A DNA stretch of 29,158 nucleotides, taken from NCBI RefSeq assembly GCF_001039355.2, contig NW_019775909.1, positions 142,661 to 171,818 on the forward strand, in the 5' to 3' direction. A program made the translations under genes and the position numbers. This DNA comes from Lingula anatina (lineage: Eukaryota > Brachiopoda > Lingulata > Lingulida > Lingulidae). The notes under the pieces were generated by a model. That model saw only the letters and a program-made list of their open reading frames with translations. It made no database searches and was not told where the DNA came from. Numbering within the stretch: the stretch's first letter is position 1; each line of letters starts with the position of its first letter. Shown here in pieces: positions 1 through 10,388 of the stretch.

Positions 1-77
1 CGTTCGAAGAAGCGACCAAACTTTTAAACCATCTTTACGTAAAACGGTGATATGCCGCAGGCTGAATATAAACAGAA

Positions 78-243
78 CAGGGGCAGATCCAGAGATATTT
101 TCTGACAGTCTTCCAAATTATCTTTGTTAGTCCATCCTCCATTTTTGACCGTCTTCCGACAGAAAAAATGTATACCCGTCAATGTAACCGTAAAAACTGA
201 CCGTCTTCCGGAAGACCCAGAAGACGGCCTCAATCCGCCCCTG
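78..243. mobile_element. hAT-like MITE, 166 bp
   Basis: The left end reads CAGGGGCAGATCCAG and the reverse complement of the right end reads CAGGGGCGGATTGAG, the CAGGGGCGGATCCAG-type terminus typical of hAT-derived MITEs. The interior repeats GACNGTCTTCC several times and has a short palindrome, CGTCTTCCGGAAGAC. Flanks share CAGAA but no full 8-bp duplication is visible. A diverged copy lies at 21180-21351. It has no coding capacity. Confidence 0.7.
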
Positions 244-782
244 CAGAAGTACCAATAACTGAGAAATCAAATTTACTGAGTTAATCAGGTGACCTCATTT
301 CTATGCTAACAACGTTATTTTCAAAAAAAAAGTTTATCAGGAAACATTTGCCCTGCCGTGTTAACATATGCTCGGCAGCATGGACCACTCTCTTGATAGC
401 TGTCTGTGTGTCGTGAGCAGTAGACAATGCCGGAGCAAGTAATATCGGGAGCAGGGGGCTTCCCCATAGGGAATCACTCTATTTGTTTGAGACAGATACT
501 ATGATTAGCTAGCTTATTTTTGTCTGTGAATGTTATCATTTTTTATATCTTGCCTGATAAGTAAATGGAGGGGGGAAAAAAACCCTGTGGGTTATATATA
601 ATTTTATTAGTGAAGTATGTCAAATGATGACTGTAAATTCAAAATGGTGACACTAAAAAATCTTGCTGGTCCTTTGGACTGCCGAAGTTCAATTTTTTAC
701 CATCTTGACAAGTTTTGGCTGGTCATCAGCGATCAGACCTACTGTTTCAGCATGACTGAAATTACAGGAAAGAAACAGGGCT
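244..782. other. intergenic, no feature recognised
   Basis: AT-rich sequence with short poly-A and poly-G runs. I see no exon with good splice sites, no RNA gene and no inverted repeat of note. Confidence 0.5.
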
Positions 783-930
783 CCGTATCTCGAAAGGTTT
801 GCTATGTTGCGCACGTGTGTTAGTGTCTCGATTCCATAACCGATTCTATTTCGAGATACGGGGCCATGAAATTGAGACTCACTTGCACGTACACAAGTGT
901 CTCGATTTCATGGCCCCGTATCTCGAAATA
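783..930. repeat. nested palindrome / foldback element
   Basis: Positions 847-885 and 894-930 are inverted repeats of about 37 bp, differing by one substitution and a 2-nt indel around an 8-nt loop; the core is TTTCGAGATACGGGGCCATG. The outer stem motif CCGTATCTCGAAA recurs as a direct copy at 783-795, and GTGTCTCGATTCCAT (from about 824) echoes the right arm, so the hairpin is embedded in partial direct repeats. No target duplication is evident. Confidence 0.8.
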
Positions 931-958
931 TTTCGTGTGAGAAAGTGCACTGTAATCA

Positions 959-986
959 AACACACACACACACACACACACACACN
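959..986. repeat. (CA)n microsatellite ending in an unresolved base
   Basis: About 13 CA units are followed by N at 986, the only ambiguous base in the window. The repeat length and local join are therefore uncertain. Confidence 0.9.
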
Positions 987-1491
987 CCAGGTCTTAAATA
1001 CAGCTTCAGCTGGAAAACAAGTCTGATTGGTTGATTTTTCTGGCCATTGAATGAGATTACATTTGTAAACATATATTACACATATGTTGAGATTTCCCTG
1101 TAAACATGTTTAGCTCTCTGCCAGATATAGTTTGTAGAAGTCTAAAATTAACAGTGTCACATAATTAGGAATCAGTGATAATTATGCTGGTAAATGTTGC
1201 TTAATATTGCAAATAATTTTACAAAAAAAAAATTATTTTGTGTAATGCAAACATAAATGCTATAGATGAAAAACAGTGCCTTATTATCATACTCAGCGGG
1301 GTTATTCATATCATGTTAATACAACTAAAATTAAAAGTTTGAATAGCAGCTTTATTGGAATATTTTTTGTTATGTTTTATTTTAATTTTTTTTTTTCAAA
1401 CACTGGCATCAAGATGGGACTTTTAACTCCGACCCACCCGCAGCTTTGTTCATTTTCTGTATTTCCACATAAGCTATAATATTGGTGTTAA
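987..1491. other. intergenic, no feature recognised
   Basis: AT-rich, with poly-A and poly-T runs near 1223 and 1381. I found no supported exon. Confidence 0.5.
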
Positions 1492-1605
1492 TACCTTTAA
1501 ACATTATACAAAATTATTTTATGCACTATCATTTTTTCTCATTTTTCACAATATGTGAAAAATGATGATATTGCATAAATTGATTTTGTATAATGTTTAA
1601 AGGTA
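1492..1605. repeat. 114-bp palindromic foldback element
   Basis: The left half begins TACCTTTAAACATTATACAA and the right half ends with its complement. The arms meet at CATTTTTCACA-ATA-TGTGAAAAATG, leaving a 3-nt loop. Mismatches and small indels lie in the middle of the arms. Such an AT-rich, nearly complete palindrome is typical of a foldback MITE. TA-rich flanks prevent a definite target-site call. Confidence 0.8.
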
Positions 1606-1887
1606 AATGTTTGAACTCTGATGATCCTGAAATTGTTATCTTATGGACCATGTTACCTGTTGTGCATGATTAAATTTTAGTGTTGATTGACTGTGCTGTT
1701 ATAAGCATTATTTATTATTGCATCAATATTGACAAAAATAACCTATTTTCAGCATCTTTATTTTCTACTTTTTGTCTGTACACTTGACAGCTTTTCTGCC
1801 TTGTTTTTACTTCAAATTTGCTGTGTGGCTATATTTACTAAGACTTGTGCCTGTACATTTGCCAGTTTTTCTGTCTCTTTTCTTAAG

Positions 1888-2095
1888 CCCCCTTTACATT
1901 GGGTGGCGTCCTTTCTGCATTCTGTAGTACGGCCGCGTTTGAAATTAAAAAAAAAAAACGTTCTGACAACTGGCCGATCATTGAGCATTCATTTTGCAAC
2001 CATAGTCATACTTGTGCCTCCTTTCTACGACCACAGCAATGCCAGTTTCATGGTTGCACAAAGGAAGCAGAAAGGACGCTGTCCAGTGTAAAGGG
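1888..2095. mobile_element. MITE with about 30-bp terminal inverted repeats
   Basis: The left end CCCCCTTTACATTGGGTGGC continues into GTCCTTTCTGC. The reverse complement of the right end gives CCCTTTACACTGGACAGC followed by the same GTCCTTTCTGC. The interior (about 150 bp) has a poly-A run and no usable reading frame. Flanks read CTTAAG and TTTTAGG, so a short TTA-containing duplication is possible but not clear. The superfamily is not assigned. Confidence 0.75.
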
Positions 2096-2250
2096 TTTTA
2101 GGTACAATATTTTCAAAATTAACATTTTTCGGCTCTGTGTGGAGTTAAATAATTTTTATAATAAGGTGATAAGCATTTTTGCTGTAGAATACCGCATGGC
2201 TGTAGTGTTTCATCGTGAAATATTGAAGTTTTTCATTTGCTTTTTTACAG

Positions 2251-2820
2251 GTTACCCAATAATTAGGAGACCTTTGGAGTGCTTCCTGACAGCATTGAAG
2301 AGGATTTGATAATTCTCCACTGACTTAAAAAAAAGAATGGAGCCAATGAATGTTGAACAATAATCTGAAACCAAGTGCACTAGCTGTAATCTAGGCCTTT
2401 TTATTCTTGGTCTTGCTAGTAATATAAACAAGGCCATATCATAATAGTGCATATTCATGGTTGAGAATCTTCACAAGTGACTTTAAAAAATAATGAATTC
2501 TGTTTTCTTATATTGTCTTTGAGCACTGACATAGTGACTGACATTTGGTGTGGAGACAGTGTTAAAGTTACAGTATTGGGTACACTCTGATTGTTTAAGG
2601 GGTGTGCAAGGGTGTCTTAATCACCCCCTTCCAGGTTGGTCCTGTAATCACAGTAATATGGAAATTGAAAATGAGGCAAATGCTTGCAGAAGGAAAATGT
2701 TTATGGTGAGTTATGTTGAATGTTCTGATGTTAGATTTGTCATCTCACTAATTGAATTGTTAGAGGTGTAAAGCATTGTACACCTTTCATGTTGTCTGGA
2801 AATAAAAGATGTTTAAAAGT
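2251..2820 (+). other. possible last exon plus 3' UTR of a plus-strand gene
   Basis: A strong acceptor (pyrimidine tract then TTTTTTACAG) ends at 2250. Two frames stay open briefly. One, starting after a second AG at 2266, reads ETFGVLPDSIEEDLIILH and stops at 2321-2323. The other reads YPIIRRPLECFLTALKRI and stops at 2307-2309. A canonical AATAAA lies at 2801-2806, followed by a GT-rich stretch. This would make a roughly 500-nt 3' UTR. No upstream partner exon was found, and the peptide is too short to identify. Confidence 0.25.
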
Positions 2821-2829
2821 ATTATTAGA

Positions 2830-3393
2830 AATATTTCATTCCATCAAAGTAGGTGATGACTGCCCTATAATGCATATTCATTAGAGTTGTATAAAGTTGC
2901 TCAAATTTAGCAAAAATAACAATATAAAAGCCATTTTCAAGCTAAAAGTATATTGAAAAGGTAAACTAAGTAGTTGTTAACATTTCGTCTCTTTTACCCA
3001 CAGTACACTCAAAATTCTCTGTGCACCAAAAAACTGCGTCTCAGCTTTCTTTGTTTCACTACAGGTAGAAACATTAGATCAAATGTGATAGGAAATCATT
3101 TTCCAAATAGTAAACCTAAAGATGTACTAACAAAATAAAATTATCCAACTTGAACGCGTGAAATGGGTTATTGTCTTAACTCTGAAGATTTAAAAGCTAA
3201 AAACTTTACTTCAAATACTAGGATAATTTTAAAAATTTGTATTTAAAAAAGTCCATAAAAATTAAATGAAACAAAATACGTATAAAACTTTCTTGCTCTC
3301 TTACATAGTAAATAACCATCTATTCTGAAGCCAATTCACATAAGGTATTGCAATTAAAGCAGCGTGGATGCGAACGATGCTACAGAGGAAGTG
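2830..3393. other. intergenic, no feature recognised
   Basis: AT-rich sequence between the possible 3' UTR and the first AGATCGATCT-family MITE. No exon, RNA gene or repeat is supported. Confidence 0.5.
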
Positions 3394-3398
3394 TAAGA

Positions 3399-3611
3399 GG
3401 GCATTCCCAGAGATTTAGATCGATCTCACTAGATAGACCCATCTCCCTGGGGGTTCACGCTAAATTGCAGTCAGCCAACCACGCACGGAAGTTAATTACC
3501 CCCTTACAGCTTGTAGTAGGCGGGACGGACATTAAAGCCGGATTATCTGACAGTAATCTAGTGAGACTCCCCATGGGGATAGATCGATCCAAAATCTATG
3601 GGAATGCACCC
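3399..3611 (+). mobile_element. AGATCGATCT-family MITE, copy 1 (213 bp)
   Basis: The left end is GGGCATTCCCAGAGATTTAG; the reverse complement of the right end is GGGTGCATTCCCATAGATTT. Both run into AGATCGATCT-like sequence. A perfect 5-bp duplication TAAGA flanks it (3394-3398 and 3612-3616). Internal landmarks shared with the other copies are CCCTGGGGGTTCACGC, a TTAATTA palindrome, and CTAGTGAGACTCC. It has no coding capacity. Three more copies lie at 4012, 21648 and 25961. Confidence 0.85.
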
Positions 3612-4011
3612 TAAGATCTTCAACAAAAAGTTGCAGTGCATTTCAAGTGATGGTTTAACTAAAATATTATTATTAGAAAACTATGTAAACTTATGTCTTC
3701 AAACTTACACAACTGATAAGTGTTCATTAAGTACAGGTGGAGTTAGAAAATCCACTTGGAAACTGTCCGGGGGGAAATGGTCCTGAAGTGACAAGCTGTT
3801 GGCCACTGTAAATATGAACATATAGGAGGCCATAAAATCACCATTTATCTCACTAAAGAATATCGTTAAAAAGGTTTTTAATGAACGTCTCTTGACACGT
3901 CAGTTCCTCCATCTACCGATCAAATAACAGAAGATCATTCTGTACAAATGTAGAATGAAGTTGTTCATATATCTGCAATAAGAAGTATTACTTACAATGT
4001 ATAATACCTTA

Positions 4012-4237
4012 GGGTGCTTTCCCAGAGATTTAGATCGATCTAAAGATTAAGATTTAGATCGACCTAACTCCCTGGGGGTTCACGCTAAATTGCAGTCAGC
4101 CGAGCGGGCACCATAGTTAATTACCCCCTTATAGCTTTTAGTAGGCGGGACAGACGCTTAAGCCGGCCAATCTGACAGTAATCTTGTGAGACTCCGCACA
4201 GGGATAGATCGATCTAAAAATCTATGGAAATGGGATG
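4012..4237 (+). mobile_element. AGATCGATCT-family MITE, copy 2
   Basis: Same internal landmarks and orientation as copy 1. The left end GGGTGCTTTCCCAGAG is extended by a small internal duplication of the GATTTAGATCGA segment. The right end finishes CTATGGAAATGGGATG. No clear target duplication remains. It sits immediately before the LINE remnant. Confidence 0.8.
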
Positions 4238-4363
4238 TAAGTGTGAGACTGCATGTTTTTCATTTGTGTCATACTACACTGTTTTACATTTGCCGAGCAA
4301 AGAGAGACACATTTTATATTGATGAGTGTCTTCACGAAATGATTTTAAAAAGCAAGACAGTGA

Positions 4364-4721
4364 ATGCACTTTTTAAGGAAATTGAAAGCTTTTACCAGGA
4401 ATGTGTCTATTTTAACGAACTTTTATAGGTGTGTTTTAAAAATTATTTTAACTTACGCTGTAACTGTTTGGTATGGGCGTGAAACTGTAGAGGATAAAAA
4501 ACAACTAGAAGAGATTGTTGAAACGGCAGGTAATGTAATTGGAACGAATCTTACTCCCATTCATTCCATTTATCTCGATAGGGTTAAAAATAAAAAATAA
4601 AACAGCTTCCTTCATGACTGATCCAGCTCAAACCCTATTAAAATTTTTACCAAGCAACTCGAGGCTTTTAGTTTTTAAGGGCAGTAAGCGATTTTTATCC
4701 AGCTTTTATCGGCAACACTGA
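4364..4721 (+). pseudogene. L2/CR1-like LINE ORF2 remnant (C-terminal end)
   Basis: One frame (4364-4600) reads LRKLKAFTRNV, then FYRCVLKIILTYAVTVWYG, KKQLEEIV and SIYLDRVKNK. An overlapping frame (4539-4721) continues with DPAQTLLKFLPS and KRFLSSFYRQH. This order (LRxLxSF, FYxSVxxSxxxYxxxxWxG, KKxLxxxxxxA, then a run ending RFxxSF) is what I know from the end of the reverse-transcriptase ORF of L2/CR1-type LINEs. A frameshift near 4540-4600 and one near 4370 show it is dead. No 3' tail repeat was identified. The exact clade is an inference. Confidence 0.7.
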
Positions 4722-5150
4722 GCCACCTAACCAATTTAGATAGGCCTATGTCGAAGCCAAAGGACTTCAATAGTTTTCTGAAACAGGTCCCAGACAACTT
4801 ATTACTGGTACCAGAATTATATTTTAGCATTGTTTATTGTTGTAACAAAGACAACGCATAAGCATAAATGTATCGTGACAACGTTTTTTTTTTATTATGT
4901 TTTGTTTTTGTCCTGGTTGAACGTTATTGTTAACTTATTACAGTATTGAAGAGTGAAAAAAGAATCTCGCTTAACTCCACCTTTCATCTCTTCAAGAAAA
5001 AATGTATCTCGCGCGGGTCAAGTGTTTCTGTAACCAAATTACTAGAATTATATAAGCAATTTTCATTCGCGAAGAAAAGAACGATGTGCGCAACAAGCTT
5101 AATTCTCAGTATTCTATTGCTAACACGGTATGAGTACAAACGGTTATAGC
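4722..5150. other. intergenic, no feature recognised
   Basis: It may include the decayed 3' end of the LINE remnant. Nothing else is supported. Confidence 0.4.
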
Positions 5151-5178
5151 TGATAGATAGATAGATAGATAGATAGAC
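5149..5178. repeat. (TAGA)n microsatellite
   Basis: About six tandem TAGA units, followed by a TAGACAGA variant. Confidence 0.9.
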
Positions 5179-5299
5179 AGAAAATGATCACGTTTTACAA
5201 CGCGAGTTGGAACACCAAGTCACTTATTTCCGGCTTTAGTTGATGTATTGTATGTCAACTCATTTATCGTAATTTTGCTCTTTAATTTCATCTGGTTTG

Positions 5300-5720
5300 G
5301 AGACACAGATTATAAGGAATATAATACATTGAAATCAGTGAGCAAAAATTACCTCTGCAGACATCGCATCTAGGTTTTAGCGGAAAACCAACGCCTACGA
5401 ATCTGCTGACCTGTGGCTGGCTGTCAATCACCAGCAACTCTCAGCCAATCAGTGCACGATATTTTCACATTCCAAGTTTTACCAATAGCCCATTTCTACA
5501 GGGGTAAAGCCCCTTTAGCAAATCATGATTGTCTTCATTATTTTTATTTAATTTCACTGATTTAGGTGTGTCTAAGCCCAAGGACTCTCGGCTTTGTCTT
5601 GTGTTTCATGTTTTGGAGACACAGGTGATAAGAAATATATTTTAATTAGTGAGTAATACTAGCTCTTCGGTTATTTTACCTTGGTTTTATAGGAAAAACA
5701 ACGCCAGACGTCTACATGTA
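5300..5720. repeat. diverged direct repeat pair of about 110 bp
   Basis: A segment at about 5300-5405 (TTTGGAGACACAGATTATAA, later TAGGTTTTAGCGGAAAACCA and ACGCC) recurs at about 5610-5715 (TTTTGGAGACACAGGTGATA, later TTGGTTTTATAGGAAAAACA and ACGCC). The copies are strongly diverged. No coding capacity and no element ends were seen. Confidence 0.5.
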
Positions 5721-5728
5721 GGAATTGA

Positions 5729-5808
5729 AGTCCGTGGTCCCTTAACATTAGTACAGGTTGGGGTTAGTCAATAGTATGTCACCTGTACAAAATAATGAGG
5801 AACGGACT
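5729..5808. repeat. imperfect inverted repeat
   Basis: Arms at 5729-5758 and 5781-5808 share AGTCCGT at the outside and GTACAGGT at the inside, with a mismatched middle and a loop of about 22 nt. It could be a short foldback element. Confidence 0.5.
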
Positions 5809-5933
5809 ACGGTTCCTGGCGGACTATACTGCATTCCTGTCACATCGGCCTAGATTTTGATGGATTAAACATAGGAACAACTTTAATAATTCTTACGTCA
5901 ACTCTATTGCTAGATTTCGCTAAATATTAACGG

Positions 5934-6027
5934 TATAAAATACCCGTCCGTCGATGATTACTTCATTTCCGAATTCGTTTATTTTTCCTTAAAATTGCAA
6001 ATTATGCAAAGCCTACGTGATTTCAAG
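5934..6027 (+). promoter_or_regulatory. candidate TATA promoter with a short first coding exon
   Basis: TATAAAAT lies at 5934-5941. About 30 bp downstream is CTTCATTT, an initiator-like site. ATG at 6004 (A at -3) opens eight codons, MQSLRDFK, and ends at a consensus donor, AAG|GTAAGC, at 6027/6028. Each piece is common by chance; their spacing is what makes the set worth noting. No downstream exon was matched. Confidence 0.25.
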
Positions 6028-7094
6028 GTAAGCCTGTTATGTCAAAATGTCCCCATTGCACAATTTGAAGTGGTCAGCCAGCAAAATTAGCCATCAGTTT
6101 AATCCAGCGTCGTGAACATGTGCTCTTCTGGAAAAGTAGCTCAAGCCGAATAACTTAATGGTGTAAGTTGTTTTCATTGGTTGGCTGGAGTCAACTTTTA
6201 ACTTAAAAAATGATTTTGACATTTTTAAGCACATACAAAAACGCCGTTGATGACATTGCGTGAGAGTGCGGAAATTTTACATCTTTACCGCTTAAGTACA
6301 TCTAAAAATGTATAGGCCGGAACAAAGCCCGTATAAACCAGACACTCCCCACAAATAAAATAAATAAATAAATGTATATCTACAGCTATTTATAATTAGC
6401 AAATTAGAGTTTGCATATACCAACTATAATAAGCAATCTGCCAGACAGAAAACAAGTGGATAGGCAAGCACGACGTTTTCCTCTTTCCTGCAAAATATTC
6501 AGTTAATCTTCTTTAAGGCGATAATGCCGCACTTGGAAAACCTGCCGAACAAGAGCAGAGTCGAGTGCTGAACAAAATCTTAATAACATATTACTTGACA
6601 ATGCTGTTACACTCTTTCTGAGAATAGCTTAGTGACTTTTGCGTCTCCACAGAAAATTAATTTGCGATCAGGTATGGGAAGCACGCCTTTGGTGAATCTT
6701 TAAATGTAATGACCGTAAAGACTCAAATGAACCCTGTACATAACACAGCCCTCTTAAAAAGATAGTAAAAAACATAAATGAATAAAATAAAATAAACTGT
6801 ATCTAGGACTATTAATCTGATCAAAGTTCGTACGTTCTTATAAATGAACTACAACGCGATGACTTAACACAGTACAGCAAGTGCCAGGCATCTCGACGAA
6901 AGAAAAGCACGCTGGCCTGTTCTTACCTAAATCAATTCAAAAACAACATTCGATATTTTTTTCTCAGTTGATTCGGGTAAAAATGTACGTTGGTATTTAC
7001 GAAAAAGGGTAGTTTTCGATATTTTCAGTTTTTGACGACGTAGAACCGTTTTCATTTCAAAGAAAACGCGGGAGAAGGAGGAGATGTGAAATGG
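6028..7094. other. intergenic; one half of a dispersed repeat
   Basis: Positions 6484-6580 match 12399-12514. Both copies carry a (T/C)TTTCC(T/G)GCAAAATATTC start, then GATAAT(G/A)CCGCA, CCGAA and TCGAGTGCTGAA. The right part recalls a tRNA B box in copy 2 (GGTTCGAGTGC), but no convincing A box was found, so a SINE origin is only a guess. An A/T simple repeat lies at 6354-6374. No gene is supported. Confidence 0.4.
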
Positions 7095-7102
7095 GTGCAG
7101 TT

Positions 7103-7292
7103 CAGTAGCGGATTTAGAGGGGGGTCAGGGGGGCCCTTACCCCCCCCCCCCTTCGATTTCTGGTCCCCTCTTGAAATTAGAATTTTTATCTAGCTGAATC
7201 TTAGTTCTAAACCGTACCAAATGGCACCGTTCGCCTTCTAAAATACCAAAATTTTTCGGACCCCCCTTCAAATAATCCTGGATCCGCCCCTG
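7103..7292. mobile_element. hAT-type MITE with 8-bp target duplication (190 bp)
   Basis: Perfect 8-bp direct repeats GTGCAGTT flank it at 7095-7102 and 7293-7300, the length made by hAT transposases. Its ends are CAGTAGCGGATTTAG and, reverse-complemented, CAGGGGCGGATCCAG. Just inside are C- and G-rich tracts (7126-7152 and 7261-7266). No reading frame of note. The intact duplication and fairly well kept ends suggest a moderately recent insertion. Confidence 0.9.
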
Positions 7293-7300
7293 GTGCAGTT

Positions 7301-8460
7301 CATCGTATTTACTTCTCTAACTATTAATCATTGCTATGGTATGATAAAAACTAAACTGAATTCAAAACAAAAACAACAGAAATTGTCACAACATGTTTTA
7401 ATAATACGCAGTCTCAGTAAGAACAATAAGCAACATCAATACAATTTCTGCAATAAAATATCTGGAATAGCTTGTTTCACAAGAGATTTCCTGGGCTAAG
7501 GTTAACACTGCTAAAATTGAAGATCCGACTACACAAGGTCAACCTTGTGATTAAAGATTTATTTTTATTGATTGTCACGCAGTAAATGTATTGGCCATAT
7601 ACTTAAATGAGCTACTGTCACCAGTGACAGTAAACAAATCGTAATGACGATCAGAGTTATAGCATTGGGTTCAGTTGATAGATCAAAATTAATGAAGCAA
7701 TTAAGCGACCTTTAAGATTTTTATAAAAGGCACTTTTGTTGTATTTTGTTATTAGAATTACTATTATTAAATTCATAGCAGACTTAATAATTTTATTAAC
7801 CTTAGTAAGCTAAAATTGTAGCCAATAAACTTAATTAAGTATTATTGTGAATCAGGCAATTGGGCTATGACAACTAATGTTGAAATAATTTGATTACAGT
7901 AACTTGTAGTCAGATAGTTGACAAAACTGAATGCAACGATACAGTGATAACATGAAAATTATTATAATCATTATATAAATTGCAACTAAAAGTTGGATTT
8001 TACATGTTATTTATGAAGGAGTGATGCATGTTCTAAAACACATGGCATTAAAACATAAAAGAAAAAATTACTGATTATAATATCAGATCAAAACTGCTTC
8101 TGGTAACGTACTTTGCTACAACTTTGAACACCGCAACGATATAATTAATAATATTTCATATATATTAGCAATATTAAGTAAGGAATAAAATCTTAAATAT
8201 TAATTGTCAATATATACACTGATTATTTTATTTCAGATTGCAAAACATTACAAGAACAAAAACAGAAACAGACTGAAGCATATCAAATACTATTTTTCTC
8301 TAAAAAACAGTTTTCACACCCCTTCTGTGTTTGTTGAGTAACTTGAAAATAACCTTATACACATAATTTACGTTAATTTACGTTATTCTGAATAAACTGA
8401 AGTTTCTTTTATCTTGAATATTAACAAATGAACCACACAGTGCTAAGATATACAATATCA
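7301..8460. other. intergenic, no feature recognised
   Basis: Very AT-rich. No exon, RNA gene or ordered repeat is supported. Confidence 0.5.
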
Positions 8461-8546
8461 ACTAGACAGCAAAGCTGACAAATATACAGACACCATACAG
8501 GAAACTAGGCAGCAAAGCTGTCAAATGTTCAGACATTACGTAGGAA
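8461..8546. repeat. tandem duplication of a 43-bp unit
   Basis: ACTAGACAGCAAAGCTGACA at 8461 recurs as ACTAGGCAGCAAAGCTGTCA at 8504. The copies end in matching CAGGAA and TAGGAA, with several substitutions. No coding signal. Confidence 0.75.
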
Positions 8547-8789
8547 AAAGTGTTTAGGGGTGGTCGGCTCATGCCTTGGTTAAACTGCCTTCCTACCTAA
8601 TTAACTAACTCTTATGAATATAACACGATCCAAGGCTGTGCCCCTGGGGACGTATGTTTTGACAGCGCCCCTAGTTTAAAGCTTTGAGATTATTTTCGGG
8701 ACGCTCGAGTTTGAAGAAAAATGCTGATTCCCTTGGATATGTTTATTCCACGTATGTGTAACGGAATGATATGATATATTAGTCTTTTT

Positions 8790-8811
8790 GATCTGATCTG
8801 ATCTGATCTGA
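8790..8811. repeat. (GATCT)4 short tandem repeat
   Basis: Four perfect GATCT units. Confidence 0.9.
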
Positions 8812-8840
8812 GAATGCTAATGTGTGAAAATTTCACGCAA

Positions 8841-9345
8841 AAAAGAATAATTACCATTAATGTAAATTGACCATGCTTATGTTGGAAAGCAACCTGCCTC
8901 TTTACCAAACAAAGCCACTCAGTAAATTTAAATTAAATCAAAAATAAGATTTGGAAGCTGTATGGCGAACGTCAAAAAATTTGTGCCAAAAAAAAAAAAA
9001 AAAAAATACTTACCGTAAATGTAAACCGATCATGCCGATTTTAGAAATCAACCTGCCTCTTTACCAAACAAAACCACTCAGTAAACTTAAAGTAAAACCC
9101 AAATTCGATTTGGCAGTTATGGGGCGAACGTGACCAAAATCGTGAAAAAAAAAAACGAATAATTACCGTAAATGTAAAATGATCATTTTGATTTTCGAAA
9201 GCAAACCCGTCTCTTTACAAAACAAAGCCACTCGGCTAATTTAAAGTAAAACAAAAATACGGTTTGGCAGTTATGTGTCGGAAAGCGACAGCAACGGCGA
9301 CGTCGCGGACAGACAGACCCATCAGAATATATATATATATACAGT
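8841..9345. repeat. three tandem ~150-bp units split by A-runs, with an AT-dinucleotide tail
   Basis: Units start at about 8841, 8987 and 9145. Each begins with an A-rich run, then TTACC(G/A)TAAATGTAAA or a close variant, then CCTGCCTCTTTACCAAACAA (or variant), then GCCACTC(A/G)G, and ends near TTTGGCAGTTATG. Unit 3 is followed by CGACGTCGCGGACAGACAGA and a run of AT dinucleotides. The A-runs and (GACA/AT)n tail suggest a retroposed 3' end that later duplicated in tandem. No ORF fits any known LINE. Confidence 0.6.
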
Positions 9346-10388
9346 GTCTGTATATAAAAATAGACAAACCTGAAGGTGTTATTCAATAGTAAGTCGAATT
9401 ACTAGAAAATGTGCTCTTCAGCGAAAAAGAAGATTATATGGCATTACTTTACAATGTCATGCTTATCAAAAAATATAAATATCCTGATACATACTTACAT
9501 CAATAACAAAGAACAATAATTACAATATAAAGATAATTATCTAATTACATTTGCAATGGATATAACAATTACTCCTTGCGCAATAAAGTACTTGAACTGA
9601 ATCAGCTAGATTCAAAATCAGATATGTAAACCCAATTTAATGATAGCTCTAGGGGTTCGATACGTTAGGATTTTTCCTTATTCGCTTGGACAATACGGCA
9701 ATAGTCACTGTTATATAAGAAAATAATGCTGTCGCATGAATATAATAGGCCAATGCATCGGGATGAATTTGCTAACTCAAGCTGATGCCTAACAACAGCG
9801 GCTTTGGGTTAAAACGTGTCGTATCGATTTCGAGCAGATCTCCCTCACCTGAACAGCTTTAAACACCGTTCGAACGCTTAGTTAATCACAACAGTAATAA
9901 GGATACAATCGATATTTTCTTCAAAGAATTAATAATGCTGTCATTAAAGAGGCGAAACATTGCCTTTGTTTAATGGTACCACCGTAATTAGGGGTCGTGA
10001 TCTCCGAAGCATAAACCACCCAATATACAGAAGCGAGTGGGGGTGATGAATAAGACTACAAATAAGGGTGGTTGTGCTCTAAAAGTGATTGTTATTCCAT
10101 TATCATCAAGATAAGTGTGCCAAAAAAAAAAAAAAAGAGACAAAAAAATTGCCAAATATTGGTCTTTACAACGTACCAGTATCGAAACCCGTAAAAAGGA
10201 CAAGTACTCTACACAACAACTAACCAGAAAAAGACTGTAACTGATGAACTAATCAAAACCGAATTAAGTTCCCCATCCCCTAAATTAGTGTGTATAACCT
10301 TCATAACATATATTTGTTGCGTGCATGTGTGCCTGTGTGAAAGAACGACATTTGATCATATATACCGACCGCCTGATGCCTTAAACCC
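9346..10388. other. GPCR downstream flank, probable 3' UTR in part
   Basis: This lies directly 3' of the minus-strand GPCR. I see no clear minus-strand AATAAA close to the stop. A 14-bp A-run lies near 10121. No other gene is supported. Confidence 0.4.

Noticed and set aside
1729-2309. Open frames across 1729-2309
   Set aside because: They run through the MITE at 1888-2095 and its poly-A stretch; no motifs.
8790-8811. (GATCT)4 as a possible CRISPR-like or regulatory array
   Set aside because: It is a short perfect microsatellite with no spacers in a eukaryotic context.
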